Below, piece after piece: positions 32,572 to 42,473 of a stretch of DNA of 64,000 nucleotides. This DNA is from Endothia cerciana (Eukaryota > Ascomycota > Sordariomycetes > Diaporthales > Cryphonectriaceae). A model generated the notes under the pieces. It was not told the origin of the DNA. It worked only from the letters and a program-made list of their open reading frames with translations, and did not search any database. Numbering within the stretch: the first letter of the stretch is position 1; each line of letters opens with the position of its first letter. The stretch lies in contig JALRMH010000007.1 of the NCBI GenBank assembly GCA_026119935.1, positions 549,097 through 613,096 on the forward strand, written 5' to 3'. Both the position numbers and the translations under genes were made by a program.

Positions 32572-33873
32572 ATGCCGATCCCCTTCCTCATCAACGTCCT
32601 CTACCAGGGCTGGCCCGACCACTTCCCCAGCCCCTGGAGGGTCCTCGCCGCCACGTCCGCCGGCGGCGGCCTCGCGCTGCTCAAGCGGTACTTCAGCGGG
32701 GCCATGAACACCACGGACCGCAACATGCACGGGCGCGTCGTCATCATGACGGGCGGGACGTCGGGCATCGGCGCCGAGGTCGCAACGGAGCTCGCGCGGC
32801 GGGGCGCCCAGCTCGTCCTGCTCACGCGGCTGCCGGCCTCGGACCCCTTCCTAGTCGAGTACATCGACGACCTGCGCGCGCGGACGGGGAACCAACTGGT
32901 CTACGCGGAGCAGGTCGACCTGACGGACCTGCTGAGCGTGCGGCAGTTCGCGACGAGGTGGATCGACAACGCGCCGCCGAGGAGGTTGGACATGATCATC
33001 CTGTGCGCGGCGACGCTGACGCCGCCCGGCAAGGCGAGGAGCGAGACGAGGGACGGGGTCGAGGAGATGTGGATGGTGAACTACCTTGCCAACTTCCACC
33101 TCCTGGGCATACTGAGCCCGGCGATCAAAGCGCAGCCGTTCGACCGGGACGTGCGGGTCATTTTCTCGACCTGTTCGAGCTACATCCGGTCCCCGGTGCT
33201 GGCGGACGCCAAGGCTCACGCGGCCGACAAGAGGGACTGGTCGCCCGGCGGCGCATATGCCAGCAGCAAGCTGGCGCTCATGACGTTCGCGCAGGCGTTC
33301 CAGAAGCACCTGGACTCCTACAAGAGGCCGGACGAGCTGCCCATGAACGCGAAGGTGGTCATGGTGGACCCGGGCTACTCGAAGACGCCCGGGATGAGGA
33401 GGTGGCTGACACGTGGCTCCCTGTGGGGGCTGCTGGTCTATCTGCTGTCCTACGCATTTGTCTGGATGTTCCTGAAGCCGCCGCTGATGGCAGCGCAGTC
33501 GTTCCTGTTTGCGGCCTTCGATGGCAGCGTCGTCCGGGATCCGGGTGGCAAGCTTATCAAGGAGTGCATAGAGGTCGACCTGGCGAGAAAAGATGTCAAG
33601 GACGAGGAAGTCGCGAAGAGGCTGTGGCTGTCGAGCGATAAGCTCATCGAGACGACAGAAAAGCAGGCCGCGTTGAGGAAGGCCGAGGAAAGGAAGCGGC
33701 GGGAAGAGGCAGAGAACCAGGAAAAGGCAGAGCAGGAGAGGAAACAGAGGGCGGAGGAGATCGAAGCACTGGTCGATACGATCAAGAAGGGCAAGGCGAA
33801 GGAGAAGGAGGCGGCTGCGAAGAAGGGAAAGGACAAAAAGAAGGGCCAGTCTGGGAAGAAGGCTGCCTCGTAG
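32572..33873 (+). CDS. Short-chain dehydrogenase, Env9-like, with charged tail
   Basis: A single exon of 433 residues. The Rossmann motif TGGTSGIGAEVA is at about 60-71, and the catalytic YASSK at about 229-233 with an upstream STCSSYIRSP serine segment. An N-terminal hydrophobic stretch and a second one (about 285-305, LWGLLVYLLSYAFVWMFL) suggest membrane or lipid-droplet association, as for yeast Env9 and vertebrate RDH/retSDR enzymes. The last 85 residues are a Lys/Glu-rich probable coiled coil ending in a polybasic segment, absent from yeast Env9 (330 residues). The substrate is unknown. Divergent with the G-patch gene. Confidence 0.86.
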   Translation: MPIPFLINVLYQGWPDHFPSPWRVLAATSAGGGLALLKRYFSGAMNTTDRNMHGRVVIMTGGTSGIGAEVATELARRGAQLVLLTRLPASDPFLVEYIDDLRARTGNQLVYAEQVDLTDLLSVRQFATRWIDNAPPRRLDMIILCAATLTPPGKARSETRDGVEEMWMVNYLANFHLLGILSPAIKAQPFDRDVRVIFSTCSSYIRSPVLADAKAHAADKRDWSPGGAYASSKLALMTFAQAFQKHLDSYKRPDELPMNAKVVMVDPGYSKTPGMRRWLTRGSLWGLLVYLLSYAFVWMFLKPPLMAAQSFLFAAFDGSVVRDPGGKLIKECIEVDLARKDVKDEEVAKRLWLSSDKLIETTEKQAALRKAEERKRREEAENQEKAEQERKQRAEEIEALVDTIKKGKAKEKEAAAKKGKDKKKGQSGKKAAS

Positions 33874-34363
33874 CCCTGCATGGTAGAACGACGATACGGA
33901 CGAGCGAGTCTGAATATGCCTCGTCACTCACAACCGAGCACAGGGCTTCTCGCCACCCGTGGCGGCCGTGACAAGCTGATGAGATATGTCCGGATCGTGC
34001 TTTCAAGAATCCTCGTTGGAAGTGATTGGACACCCGCAAACGTTCCTACGGCATGATCCCGTTCTAAAAAAGAAAAAAAAAAAGAGAGAGAGAGAGAGAG
34101 AGACCTGGCAGATTTATGACCCTGAAAATGCCATGGGTTTGCACCTCGGCCTAACTATGACAATTGCGGGGCTGCTAAGTACTCTTATAGTGTTGAGCAG
34201 CGGCCACCCTCAACGGCAACTGTTCAATACGGTTATGACGAGAGATGATCCAGAAGAAACACTGTGTATTCAAGACGAAGAGCCCAGAACTCTTTCTCAT
34301 CTATCCCATCCCTAAGATCCTACACGGCACAGCACTGGACCCGACCCCGACCCTCCCTCCTCC
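33874..34363. other. Intergenic with A-rich/(AG)n tract
   Basis: 490 bp. A tract of A residues passing into (GA)n occupies 34066-34103. Otherwise nothing is recognised. Confidence 0.55.
34066..34103. repeat. Poly(A)/(AG)n tract
   Basis: A-rich run followed by about ten AG units. Confidence 0.9.
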
Positions 34364-34654
34364 ATGTCACGCCCACCACAGCCGCCCGGCGCCACAGCAC
34401 CAGCGCCCATACCACAGCAGCTGCTGTCGCCGTTCCAGGCGGCGTGGGAGAGGCACGCCCAGGCAGCACAACCACCGCCGCCACCACACGACGCGGCAGT
34501 CTGCCACCCGGTGTTCTTCACGCCCCGGCTGATGAGGCCGTCCCTGCAGGCGGGCACACGACCGCCTCCGGATCTGGGGATGAGCCCCGTGGCGCACGGC
34601 TACGTGTATCAGAACGGACAGCAGAAGGCGATGGCAGGCATGCCCAGGTTATGA
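34364..34654 (+). CDS. Possible small Pro-rich protein
   Basis: A 96-codon frame from an ATG. It is rich in Pro and Gln (PQPPGATAPAPIPQQLLSPF) with a more varied C-terminal half (VFFTPRLMRPSL, then DLGMSPVAHGYVYQNGQQ). No family is recognised. The composition is less random than that of most short frames here and codon third positions are GC-rich, as in neighbouring genes. It may be a genuine small gene or a chance frame. Confidence 0.4.
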   Translation: MSRPPQPPGATAPAPIPQQLLSPFQAAWERHAQAAQPPPPPHDAAVCHPVFFTPRLMRPSLQAGTRPPPDLGMSPVAHGYVYQNGQQKAMAGMPRL

Positions 34655-35201
34655 TGACGACGGCCATCAAGCGGATGCTTCTGAATTTGTTTTGCCCTTT
34701 CTTTTTTTTTGGTGAGGACGGGGCGTGGACTGGAACTGCGCGGGGGTGTTTGAGGAGCACGAGGGGCATCTGCAATAGGGATCCGGCAGGGATGCGTCAA
34801 TGGGATGCGAGGATGGACTGCTGGTGGAGGGGATTCATCTGAAATGAATCACGGAAGGCACGTCTGTTTTTGTAATGATATACCTGATCCTCGTGGTGTA
34901 TGGGCGCGGCGAAACGGTGGCCTTGAATGCGACTTGTCCTACGGGAGGAACCAGATCGACCGTGTATTGAGCAGAGCGTGGTCACGAGCTCCAATTTCAA
35001 TTCCTCAAAGACAAGCCCTAGGCCAAGGTATCGCTACAACAAGAACAAGTTCCACTAGCCGAACTCATCGCTAATCATTCTGCCAAAATTAACCACTCAA
35101 CGGGATAACACCATGATTCAAATGAGGTTTGCTGTTCATAATAGCCCATCCTGAACGCCATCCAACCCAGGATCAGAACGCGCTCAGCCAACCGAGCCTT
35201 C
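34655..35201. other. Intergenic, no gene seen
   Basis: 547 bp. Only the 3' flank of the SNARE gene, whose possible alternative exon ends at 35202, is identifiable. Confidence 0.5.
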
Positions 35202-35291
35202 TCAGCTCACAATGAGGACAGCGAGCGCCGCCGCAAGCGCGATGAGTGTGAAGACCAGTACCATCAAGCCCACCAGCTCGCCACCAGACTT
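35202..35291 (-). other. Candidate alternative transmembrane exon of the NYV1-like SNARE
   Basis: Directly after the TAG stop of the SNARE (35294-35292), the same frame encodes KSGGELVGLMVLVFTLIALA followed by AALAVLIVS and TGA: 29 codons. It aligns with the regular tail KLMGLLALVFILIILAIVIA, with about 12 of 20 identical positions in the hydrophobic core. The stop TAG itself provides an AG acceptor. A strong GTGAGG donor lies at 35411 in phase 0, so a 120-nt intron (35411-35292) would exchange anchors. Whether it is used is unproven. Confidence 0.6.
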
Positions 35292-36074
35292 CTAGCCGGT
35301 CTTGACAGCAATGACGATCGCCAGGATGATCAAGATGAACACCAACGCTAGCAGGCCCATCAGCTTGACGTTCTTCCACCACATCTGCCTCTTCAGGCCC
35401 CTGCTCCTCACGCGGAACTCCCTCGCGGACCCGCCTAGGCGGTCCGTCTTGTCGACCAACAGGTCGATCCTCTCGCCGCGCTCCAGCAGGCCCTCGATGT
35501 TCCGCGTCATGATGCCCCTCACATCATCAATCTCTCTCTGCGCATTCGTAATCGCATCATCCCTCCCACCGCTCGTAGTCCCGTACTCGACCATCAGGTT
35601 CTTTAGCTCGGCGTTGAAGGAACCCGCACCGTAGTTGGGCATGTCGGCAAAGTTGGACGAGGCGGCCGGGAACTGCGCGAAGAAGCGCTTGCGGATCTCG
35701 AAGAGGAAGCCGAAGGGCACGCGGCGGCCGAGGGAGGCCTCGGCGATCACGAGGAACGTCAGCCCGCCCGCGGAGGAGGAGTCATGATCGGAGGGGGCCT
35801 CGGAGACGTAGTGGATGTGGTGGTTGCCGTGGGTGTAGGTAAGCTTCTGCGGCGCGTCGTGCTTGATCTTAGGCAGGATGAGGGAGGCGAGGGAGGAGGT
35901 CTGCGACGAGGCGGAGGTGGTACACTCGGAGAGGATGGTGTTATTGTGGGCTATACAGGAGCTGGGGAAGAACCGTGTGTCAGTCTCTTTTGCCTCGGCC
36001 TGGGGACTTGTTGCCTGCAGAAGCACCGGGTCTTACTAGAGCAACGGCGTTGCCGGAGTCGATGAGGAAGCCAT
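35292..36074 (-). CDS. NYV1: Longin R-SNARE, Nyv1/VAMP7 type
   Basis: Two exons on the minus strand, 36074-36037 and 35961-35292 (intron GTAAGA...CCCCAG), give 235 residues. The N-terminal longin-like domain starts MASSSTPATPLLYSCIAHNN and includes FLVIAEASLGRRVPFGFLFE. The SNARE motif (about 150-205) contains IEGLLERGERIDLLVDKTDR with the zero-layer Arg. A basic juxtamembrane patch (RSRGLKRQMWWKN) precedes a C-terminal anchor LMGLLALVFILIILAIVIAV. This architecture marks a tail-anchored vacuolar/endosomal v-SNARE for homotypic vacuole fusion; Nyv1 versus a general VAMP7 cannot be settled by eye. Divergent with SUV3. A second anchor-like exon follows the stop. Confidence 0.87.
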
Positions 36075-36562
36075 TGTCGCAATCGAATGCCGCAGGCTGT
36101 GGCAGTTGATATTGACGATCGATTTGGATAGTTGATGAGGGCAAGGTTTAGATAGATGAAGCGGCGGGATTCCAGCGAGTCAAGAATGCCCGACTTGTCT
36201 GGTGTGAGGAGCGTTGCGTGGTTGTGTCGATATGCTCAGCATTGGTAGAGAAGGTTCATGCCATCCTCTAGCAGGAGCCGGAGCCGGGGGATCCACAGGG
36301 ACGTCGCTGCTTGATGACGACTGCTGACAGCACATGCGCACCCCTGCTGGGGAGGCGAGACCACCGCTAGAGCGGCAGGCAGGTTCACAGTAAGCAGTGC
36401 CGCAAAAGTAGGGGAAAAAAAAAAAAAAAAAGCTTGGGGCGCGAGTGCGATTTCAAAGTCGCGGTCGACATGTCATTGAATTGATACACGCGCCGGCCAA
36501 CACCCTACCCTCGCTCCTCTCTTCATCAACTATGTTATCGGTGGCCCTGCTACACTGCGGCC
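36075..36562. promoter_or_regulatory. Shared promoter region of the SNARE and SUV3
   Basis: 488 bp between divergent starts. A run of 17 A at 36415-36431 lies about 130 bp before the SUV3 ATG and may be a nucleosome-depleting poly(dA:dT) element. Confidence 0.5.
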
Positions 36563-39053
36563 ATGAAATCCATATGGAAAACTGCTTGGGCACTTGAACG
36601 ACGATCTGCTGTCCCTCTTCCCACTGTCTCTGCTGCTAGTGTTCATGGGACACGGAGACACAGATCGATCACACGGAGAGTCCCAGCTGGATCTCGCAGA
36701 CCGTCGTATGATGTGAGGGCTACTCTGCTTCTTCCCAACACTGATCGTGGTGTCTTCAGGTCATGCTAACAGTCTGCAGCCGCAGGACCGCTCTGCCCTA
36801 ACCTCGTATTCAGTCCTCCAAAATCTCAAAGAAAGCCTCGAGTCGCAAGCACAAACAGATGCGTCCCCCGAGTCGACACCGAGGACTTTTCAGCGGCGCT
36901 CCGGTGCAGAGGGCGACAGGCGATATGGATTGTTCAAGCGGCTAGTAGGAGCTCGTTTCGAGTTCATGCTGCGGGGCGGTGACTTCAAGGAGTTGCGACC
37001 TCTAGGAGTACGAAGTAAAGCAGACCTGAACAAGGAGGCACAGTTGTTCCGGGCCATCATCGACAAAGCTTTCGAGCTGGCCTCGCGTTCCGGATTGACA
37101 GGGAGACAGCAGAATCCCTACTTCTGGAGCTGGCGCGATGCATTCGTTAGCGGCGGCACGAAGGCCCTGCATACGGAAGTCCAGTTCTCATTCACCAGTT
37201 TCATAGTCAGGCAGCACTTGTCCAAGGACGCCATTGCTTGCCACGAGCAACTTGCCGACTTTCGCTTTCCTCACGAGTGGTTCCCGGCCACGAGGATCAT
37301 GCAGAGGAAGATTCACTTGCACGTTGGGCCGACGAACTCGGGGAAGACATACAATGCTCTCAAGGCCTTGGAGGAGTCGAAATCGGGCATCTACGCCGGA
37401 CCGCTGCGATTGCTGGCCCATGAGACCTACATGCGCTTCAAGGCCAAGGGAAAGCGCTGTGCCCTGGTCACCGGGGAGGAACAGAGGATCCCCGAGGGAG
37501 ACGAGAGCTACTTCGCAAGCTGCACCGTCGAGATGACGCCTCTCAACCAGCGGGTCGACGTCGCTGTCATTGACGAGATCCAGATGATCGGTGATGATAA
37601 GCGAGGGTGGGCCTGGACACAAGCCCTGCTCGGCGTTCAAGCGAAGGAGGTCCACTTGTGTGGCGAAGAGCGGGCGGTCCCCCTCATCGAGGCCATCTGC
37701 GCCAAGCTGGGTGATGAGGTTGTCGTGCACCGATACAAGCGATTGAATGCCTTGCAGCCCATGCAAGAGGGCCTCGGTGGCCAGTTCAAAAATCTCAGGA
37801 AGGGCGATGCCGTTGTCTCGTTTTCGAGGATCAACCTCCACACTCTTAAGGCTGGTATCGAGAAGGCCACCGGAAAGAAGTGCGCCATCGTCTACGGTGC
37901 ACTACCCCCCGAAAGTAGAGCCCAGCAGGCGGCTCTATTCAACGACCCGAATAACGACTACGATTTCCTTGCCGCAAGCGATGCTATCGGCATGGGACTG
38001 AACCTCGAGATCAGGCGGGTAGTATTCGAGGCCGTAACCAAGCACGACGGCGTAAAGATCCGAGCCCTGACCGTGCCAGAGCTGAAGCAGATCGGAGGTC
38101 GCGCAGGACGGTTCAGAACCGCAGCACAAGAAATGCAGGCTGCGTCCGTGACGCCAACCGCAGGCATCTCGGATGCAGGCTTGGCAGTGCTGCCACCGAA
38201 AGCAAGCCCGGGCTCGAGGCAGGGACAGCCCGGGTTCGTCACTACATTGGAGAACGAAGATTTGGACATCGTCCATGGGTCCTTCGACCAAGAGGCCGAG
38301 CCTCTAGAAACGGCTGGCCTGTTGCCACCATCCTTTGTCATTGAGAAGTTCGCGTCGTACTTCCCAGCAGGGACGCCGTTCTCCTTCATACTCCTCCGGC
38401 TGCGAGATATCTCACGACTTCCAGCCCGGTTTCACCTCTGTTCGCTCATGGAAACTATAGGGATTGCCACAATTATTCAGCCGTTCCCCTTGAGTGTTCG
38501 CGACCGGTGCATTTTTCTCACTGCACCCATAAGCCTCAAAGATCTCGGCATGACTGATATCGTCAGGGCATTGGCGAAGCGCGTTGCCAACAACGAGAGC
38601 GGCCACCTCCTCGACATTCAGGAAATCAACCTCGAGATCCTCGATTACACCCAGCGGACCTACCCGAACGGAGCTGTCGAATATCTCAAGCACCTTGAGT
38701 CTCTACACAGAGCCCTGACCCTGTACCTGTGGCTGAGCTACCGATACGTGGGCGTCTTCCAGAGCCAGGCCCTCGCCTTCCACGTCAAGAGTCTGGTGGA
38801 GGGGAAGATTAATGACTACCTTGAAAACCTCGACTACTCGCCCGGGGCCAGAAAGCAGCGTATTGCCGAGCAGCGTAGGGCTGTCTCCAGGCAGCGCCGA
38901 GAGACGGAGCAGGTGTTCGGAGATGAGACGGAGGAGAAGCCGCTGGACAAAAAGGGGCATGTGTGGACTGAGGGAAGCCATGACGAATCGCTTCTTGCTG
39001 GCTTTGGCAAGTCGGAGGGTACGCCGCCGGCACCGAATGCCAGCAGCCCCTGA
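36563..39053 (+). CDS. SUV3: Mitochondrial ATP-dependent RNA helicase Suv3
   Basis: Two exons, 36563-36712 and 36780-39053, joined in phase 0 (intron GTGAGG...CTGCAG with TGCTAAC branch point); 807 residues. Exon 1 encodes an Arg-rich presequence (MKSIWKTAWALERRSAVPLP...), so the start at 36563 is preferred to the in-frame ATG at 36747. Helicase motifs: HVGPTNSGKT (about 231), VIDEIQMIGD (about 314), VYGALPPESRAQQAALF, ASDAIGMGLNL and QIGGRAGRF. The C-terminus has the Suv3-specific region (HLESLHRALTLYLWLSYR...). Suv3 with the RNase Dss1 forms the mitochondrial degradosome that turns over mtRNA and excised introns. Two QxxGRxGR and DEIQ signatures separate it from DEAD-box proteins. Confidence 0.95.
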
Positions 39054-39885
39054 AAGAGTAGAGACGGCTGGAGGCACGGCCTGGCGGATCCTTCAGACAT
39101 AGGGACGGTCTGGCCTGCGATAGCGATAGTAGTCGCATCGTGCGACTGTGTTTCATGTGGGCGCCCTCAAGATTAGTTAGACGAGATGTAGACTGAGGTC
39201 AACTCCACCACGGGTAGTGTTGTGGTCCCGTCTATTTGGATTTCTGGCATCAGAGGCGTTGTGGGTACCAACACGAGACGGTATGGTTCAGAGCAAGTTC
39301 ACCGGCTCCACGAGGTCAACGGGCCGTACCTCAGACAGACGATCATAAAACCAGTAGATGATTGAGAGCTGTCGATTAAACATCTCATGAGGCGTATATG
39401 ATACAATCCATCTCACAATTCATTCGACGGTCTCAAGGGCGACGTCCGAACTGTCTGCGGGGGAAGACTCGGAATCTCCGAGACGAAATTTTGCGTGGTC
39501 TCGAGTACCGCCCTTCCCAACCTTGGTCTGTTGTGCCTGCTATGGTGAAGGAGCCTAAACTCTATAGATACATGTAGATACATGATGTGTGTGGGGGGGG
39601 GGGGGGAGGGGGGGCTGCCTTGGTATGTACATATGTAAACGTAGTAAGCAAACGCGTATGGTACGCGCCTGCCTAACTTTTTGGTGGGGCAAGTTTAAGT
39701 AGTATGAGGTCATTGGCAACCCCACTACGGGGCTGAATATTTGCCCAAATCAATATATGGTGATTACAGGGAAGCTATAAGTGCCACTCGCCTTGCCCCT
39801 CGTCTCCACAAAGCCACATCGTTGCCTCCCAGCAACAAGAACACCACAATCCTTTTGAACCTCTGCGCACGTCAAAATCATCGTC
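39054..39885. other. Intergenic, SUV3 3' flank and YUH1 promoter
   Basis: 832 bp. Contains a run of 14 G at 39593-39606 in a purine-rich block. No coding sequence supported. Confidence 0.55.
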
Positions 39886-40782
39886 ATGGCGGAGATCACC
39901 TCCAACGGGGGCAAGATCGCCTTCATTCCACTCGAGGCCAACCCGGAGCTGATGACCAACCTGCTCCACACGCTCGGCCTCAGCGACGAACTCGCGATGC
40001 ACGACGTCTACAGCCTCACGGACCGCGACCTGCTCAGCTTTATCCCGGGGCCCGCACACGCACTGCTGCTCGTGTTCCCCGTCAATGCCGCCTATACGAG
40101 CCACCGCCTCGCCGAGGATGCCACGCTGCCGGAGTACCACGGCAAGGGCGAGGACGAGCCTGTCGTGTGGTTCAGGCAGACCATTCGCAACGCGTGTGGC
40201 CTCATGGGCCTGTTGCATGCTGTGGCGAACGGGGCCGCGAGGAAGAAAGTTGGTGAGTCGGCCCAGTGGCATCATGACCCTTCATCACCATCCCCTTCTG
40301 CCCCACGTGCCAGCTTCCTGCTCTCCCTGACTCCGCGGGCAGCCATGCCCCCCCTCCATCCCCCCTCCATCCCCCCTCCTTCTTTGGAACCCCCTTCCTT
40401 CCTCCCACTGATATGTCTTGTAGAACCAGGCTCGGACCTAGACAAGCTCCTTAAGGAGGCCGTCCCTCTCGACCCAATAGAACGGACGAAGCTTCTCGAG
40501 ACATCCCAATCTCTTGCACGGGCACACTACTCCGCCGCCAGCCAGGGAGATACGGCAGCCCCCCAAGCCACGGACGATGTGGACCTGCACTACGTCTGCT
40601 TTGTCAAGACCGACGACGGAACGCTGTGGGAGCTAGATGGTAGTCGGAAGGGACCTCTGGACCGCGGCAAGCTCGAGCGGGACGAGGACGTCCTGAGCGA
40701 GAAGGCGCTGACCCTCGGCCCACGCCGTTTCTTCGAATGGGGCGGTGAGGATATTCGTTTCAATGCCGTTGCACTGGCATAG
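39886..40782 (+). CDS. YUH1: Ubiquitin C-terminal hydrolase (UCH-L3/Yuh1)
   Basis: Two exons, 39886-40252 and 40424-40782 (intron GTGAGT...TTGTAG), give 241 residues; yeast Yuh1 has 236. Peptidase family C12: oxyanion Gln98 and nucleophile Cys104 in FRQTIRNACGLMGLLHA, His178 in DLHYVCFV and Asp194 in LWELDGSRKGP complete the triad. It removes small adducts from the ubiquitin C-terminus and may process the NEDD8 precursor. The 171-nt intron is a multiple of three and has no in-frame stop, so unspliced RNA would read through with a Pro/Ser-rich insert of 57 residues. Known family lengths and the consensus splice sites favour splicing. Confidence 0.94.
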   Translation: MAEITSNGGKIAFIPLEANPELMTNLLHTLGLSDELAMHDVYSLTDRDLLSFIPGPAHALLLVFPVNAAYTSHRLAEDATLPEYHGKGEDEPVVWFRQTIRNACGLMGLLHAVANGAARKKVGESAQWHHDPSSPSPSAPRASFLLSLTPRAAMPPLHPPSIPPPSLEPPSFLPLICLVEPGSDLDKLLKEAVPLDPIERTKLLETSQSLARAHYSAASQGDTAAPQATDDVDLHYVCFVKTDDGTLWELDGSRKGPLDRGKLERDEDVLSEKALTLGPRRFFEWGGEDIRFNAVALA

Positions 40783-41471
40783 AACCTGAATTAGCGTAAC
40801 TCAGACTACGAGTCCTGAGAGGATCTCCTCGCAGACCACGCGGACCATAGATCGTGACCGAATGCCCCATTCCGTCACGTCCACATCGATGGGAACTACG
40901 ATGGTGACCTAGATTCTGCATACAAAACCTGAACGGCGCTCGGGCGTGCGCAAGGTGCATATGATATTCAGTTGCTGTTTAGCTGGAGCGCCCACTTTGC
41001 TGCTGAGAGATGGCGTGGTATGAAAGATGAAAAGGTTTAGGCTACTCAGGGTAAGTAACCTGAGGGTCGTAGATACTAGTGCGCTCCCGCTGGTAATTCA
41101 CCGTTGTGCCTTTCTCCCTACGTTGTCGTTCTGGGGTTTTTCCGACTGGGCTCTGCAATCTGCACTCCCACCGAGTACCACCGCGAATAACTCCCATATT
41201 GGCCATAGCCCAGCATCTCATTACGTGTTGCCTGGGAGCTTCTCTGCGGTAGGACTGGTAGCAGTATGGGCTCCACAGTGGTGCTTACGCCGGCTGGTTG
41301 TAAACGACATGAGGAGCTGAAAGATATTGGCCCGGCTATAATCTATATGAGCTCAGGTACGAGCACTACTGTGCATGTAACATCTCGTACCGAAAGGTTC
41401 AAATAAGTGTTTACCGTAAACTTTCATATGCACTTTCATATTTTCTCTTCTTGTTGAATGTATCGTCCTCA
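40783..41471. other. Convergent 3' flanks, no gene seen
   Basis: 689 bp between the stops of YUH1 and PDX3. No supported coding sequence. Confidence 0.6.
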
Positions 41472-42473
41472 CTACGGACTCAGCCTCTCCAGCGTCCAGC
41501 CCTTCCCCCCATCCACGCGCTCGTACACGAACCGATCGTGCAGCCTATTCTCCCTCCCCTGCCAGAACTCGACCCTCTCGGGGACGATCCTCAGCCCGCC
41601 CCAGAAGTCCGGCACGGGGATCTCCTCGGTCCCCTCGAACCTCTCCTCGGCCTCCCTGACCCACCCCTCCAGCATCTTCCGGCCGTCATCATCCTCGCCC
41701 CCCTCCCCGGGGCCGCCGGGCTGCGGCCGCAGCACCGCGCTCTGCCGGCTCGCCCACGCCCCGATGCGGCTCCCCCTGACCCGGGTGTCGTAGTACCGCT
41801 GGCTCTCCGCCCGGGCGAGCCGCTCCGCCCGGCCCTCGACCCGGACCTGCCTCTCCATCGCCTCCCACCAGAACACCAGGCTCGCCCAGCCGTTGGACGC
41901 GAGGTCCCGCGCCTTGCCGCTCGTCCCGAAGTTGGAGTACACGACGAACCCCCGCGCGTCGAGCTCCTTCAGGTACACCACCCGCGCGCTGACGCGGCCC
42001 GACGGCAGCTGCGCCGTGGACAGCGTGCACGTCTCGGGGTGCGCGATGGCTGCGGGCTGCTCGGGCTCGGGCGGCGGCTGCTGCTGCTGCTGCTGCTGCT
42101 GCTGCCGCTGCTGGGCGGTGCTGCCGCCGCTGGTGCTGCCGGGCGACCGGTACGACTGCGCGGCGCCGAACCACGCGTGGAACTGTGCGATGGGGCTATG
42201 CGGGTCCAGGTCCCGCCGGTGCAAGCCGCCGGCGCCTTCGTACCTGGTGAACTGGTCGGCGCGTGTGTTTTGCGCCGAGCCGGCGGGCGCGACTGGGGAA
42301 GGGAAGGGTGTTAACAAGGGAAGGGTGGGGGGGGGGGGGAGGAATGCATGCACCACGCATCACAACGCCTGTGGGGAGGGGACCTTCTCCGGGAGGAAGG
42401 AAGGCAGTTGTGTGTGCGTGTGTGTGTGGTACTTACAGATGAGTTTTTCCGACTTCGCCTGGTGAAGGGCCAT
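41472..42473 (-). CDS. PDX3: Pyridoxamine 5'-phosphate oxidase
   Basis: Two exons on the minus strand, 42473-42437 and 42292-41472 (intron GTAAGT...CCCCAG), give 285 residues; yeast Pdx3 has 228. The enzyme oxidises PNP/PMP to pyridoxal 5'-phosphate with FMN. Family motifs: RYEGAGGLHRRDLDPHSPIA (N-terminal), RVVYLKELDARGFVVYSNFG, SNGWASLVFWWEAMERQVRV, then SRIGAWASRQS, PDFWGG and the C-terminal W..ERLSP. The extra length comes from a Ser/Gln/Pro-rich insertion (about 65-90) with a nine-Gln run encoded by CAG repeats (42078-42113 on the plus strand), placed before the FMN-binding core, and from a Pro/Gly-rich loop near 200-210. Confidence 0.94.
42078..42113. repeat. CTG/CAG trinucleotide repeat in PDX3
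   Basis: About twelve CTG units with one CCG interruption, coding for polyglutamine on the minus strand. Confidence 0.9.

Noticed and set aside
28780..33873. Secondary metabolite cluster around the P450 and SDR
   Set aside because: No backbone synthase, transporter or pathway regulator is nearby; the intervening genes are housekeeping-like.
41689..42174. Alternative 161-codon frame in the PDX3 locus
   Set aside because: It is a shadow of the PDX3 exon in another frame, kept open by GC-rich sequence.
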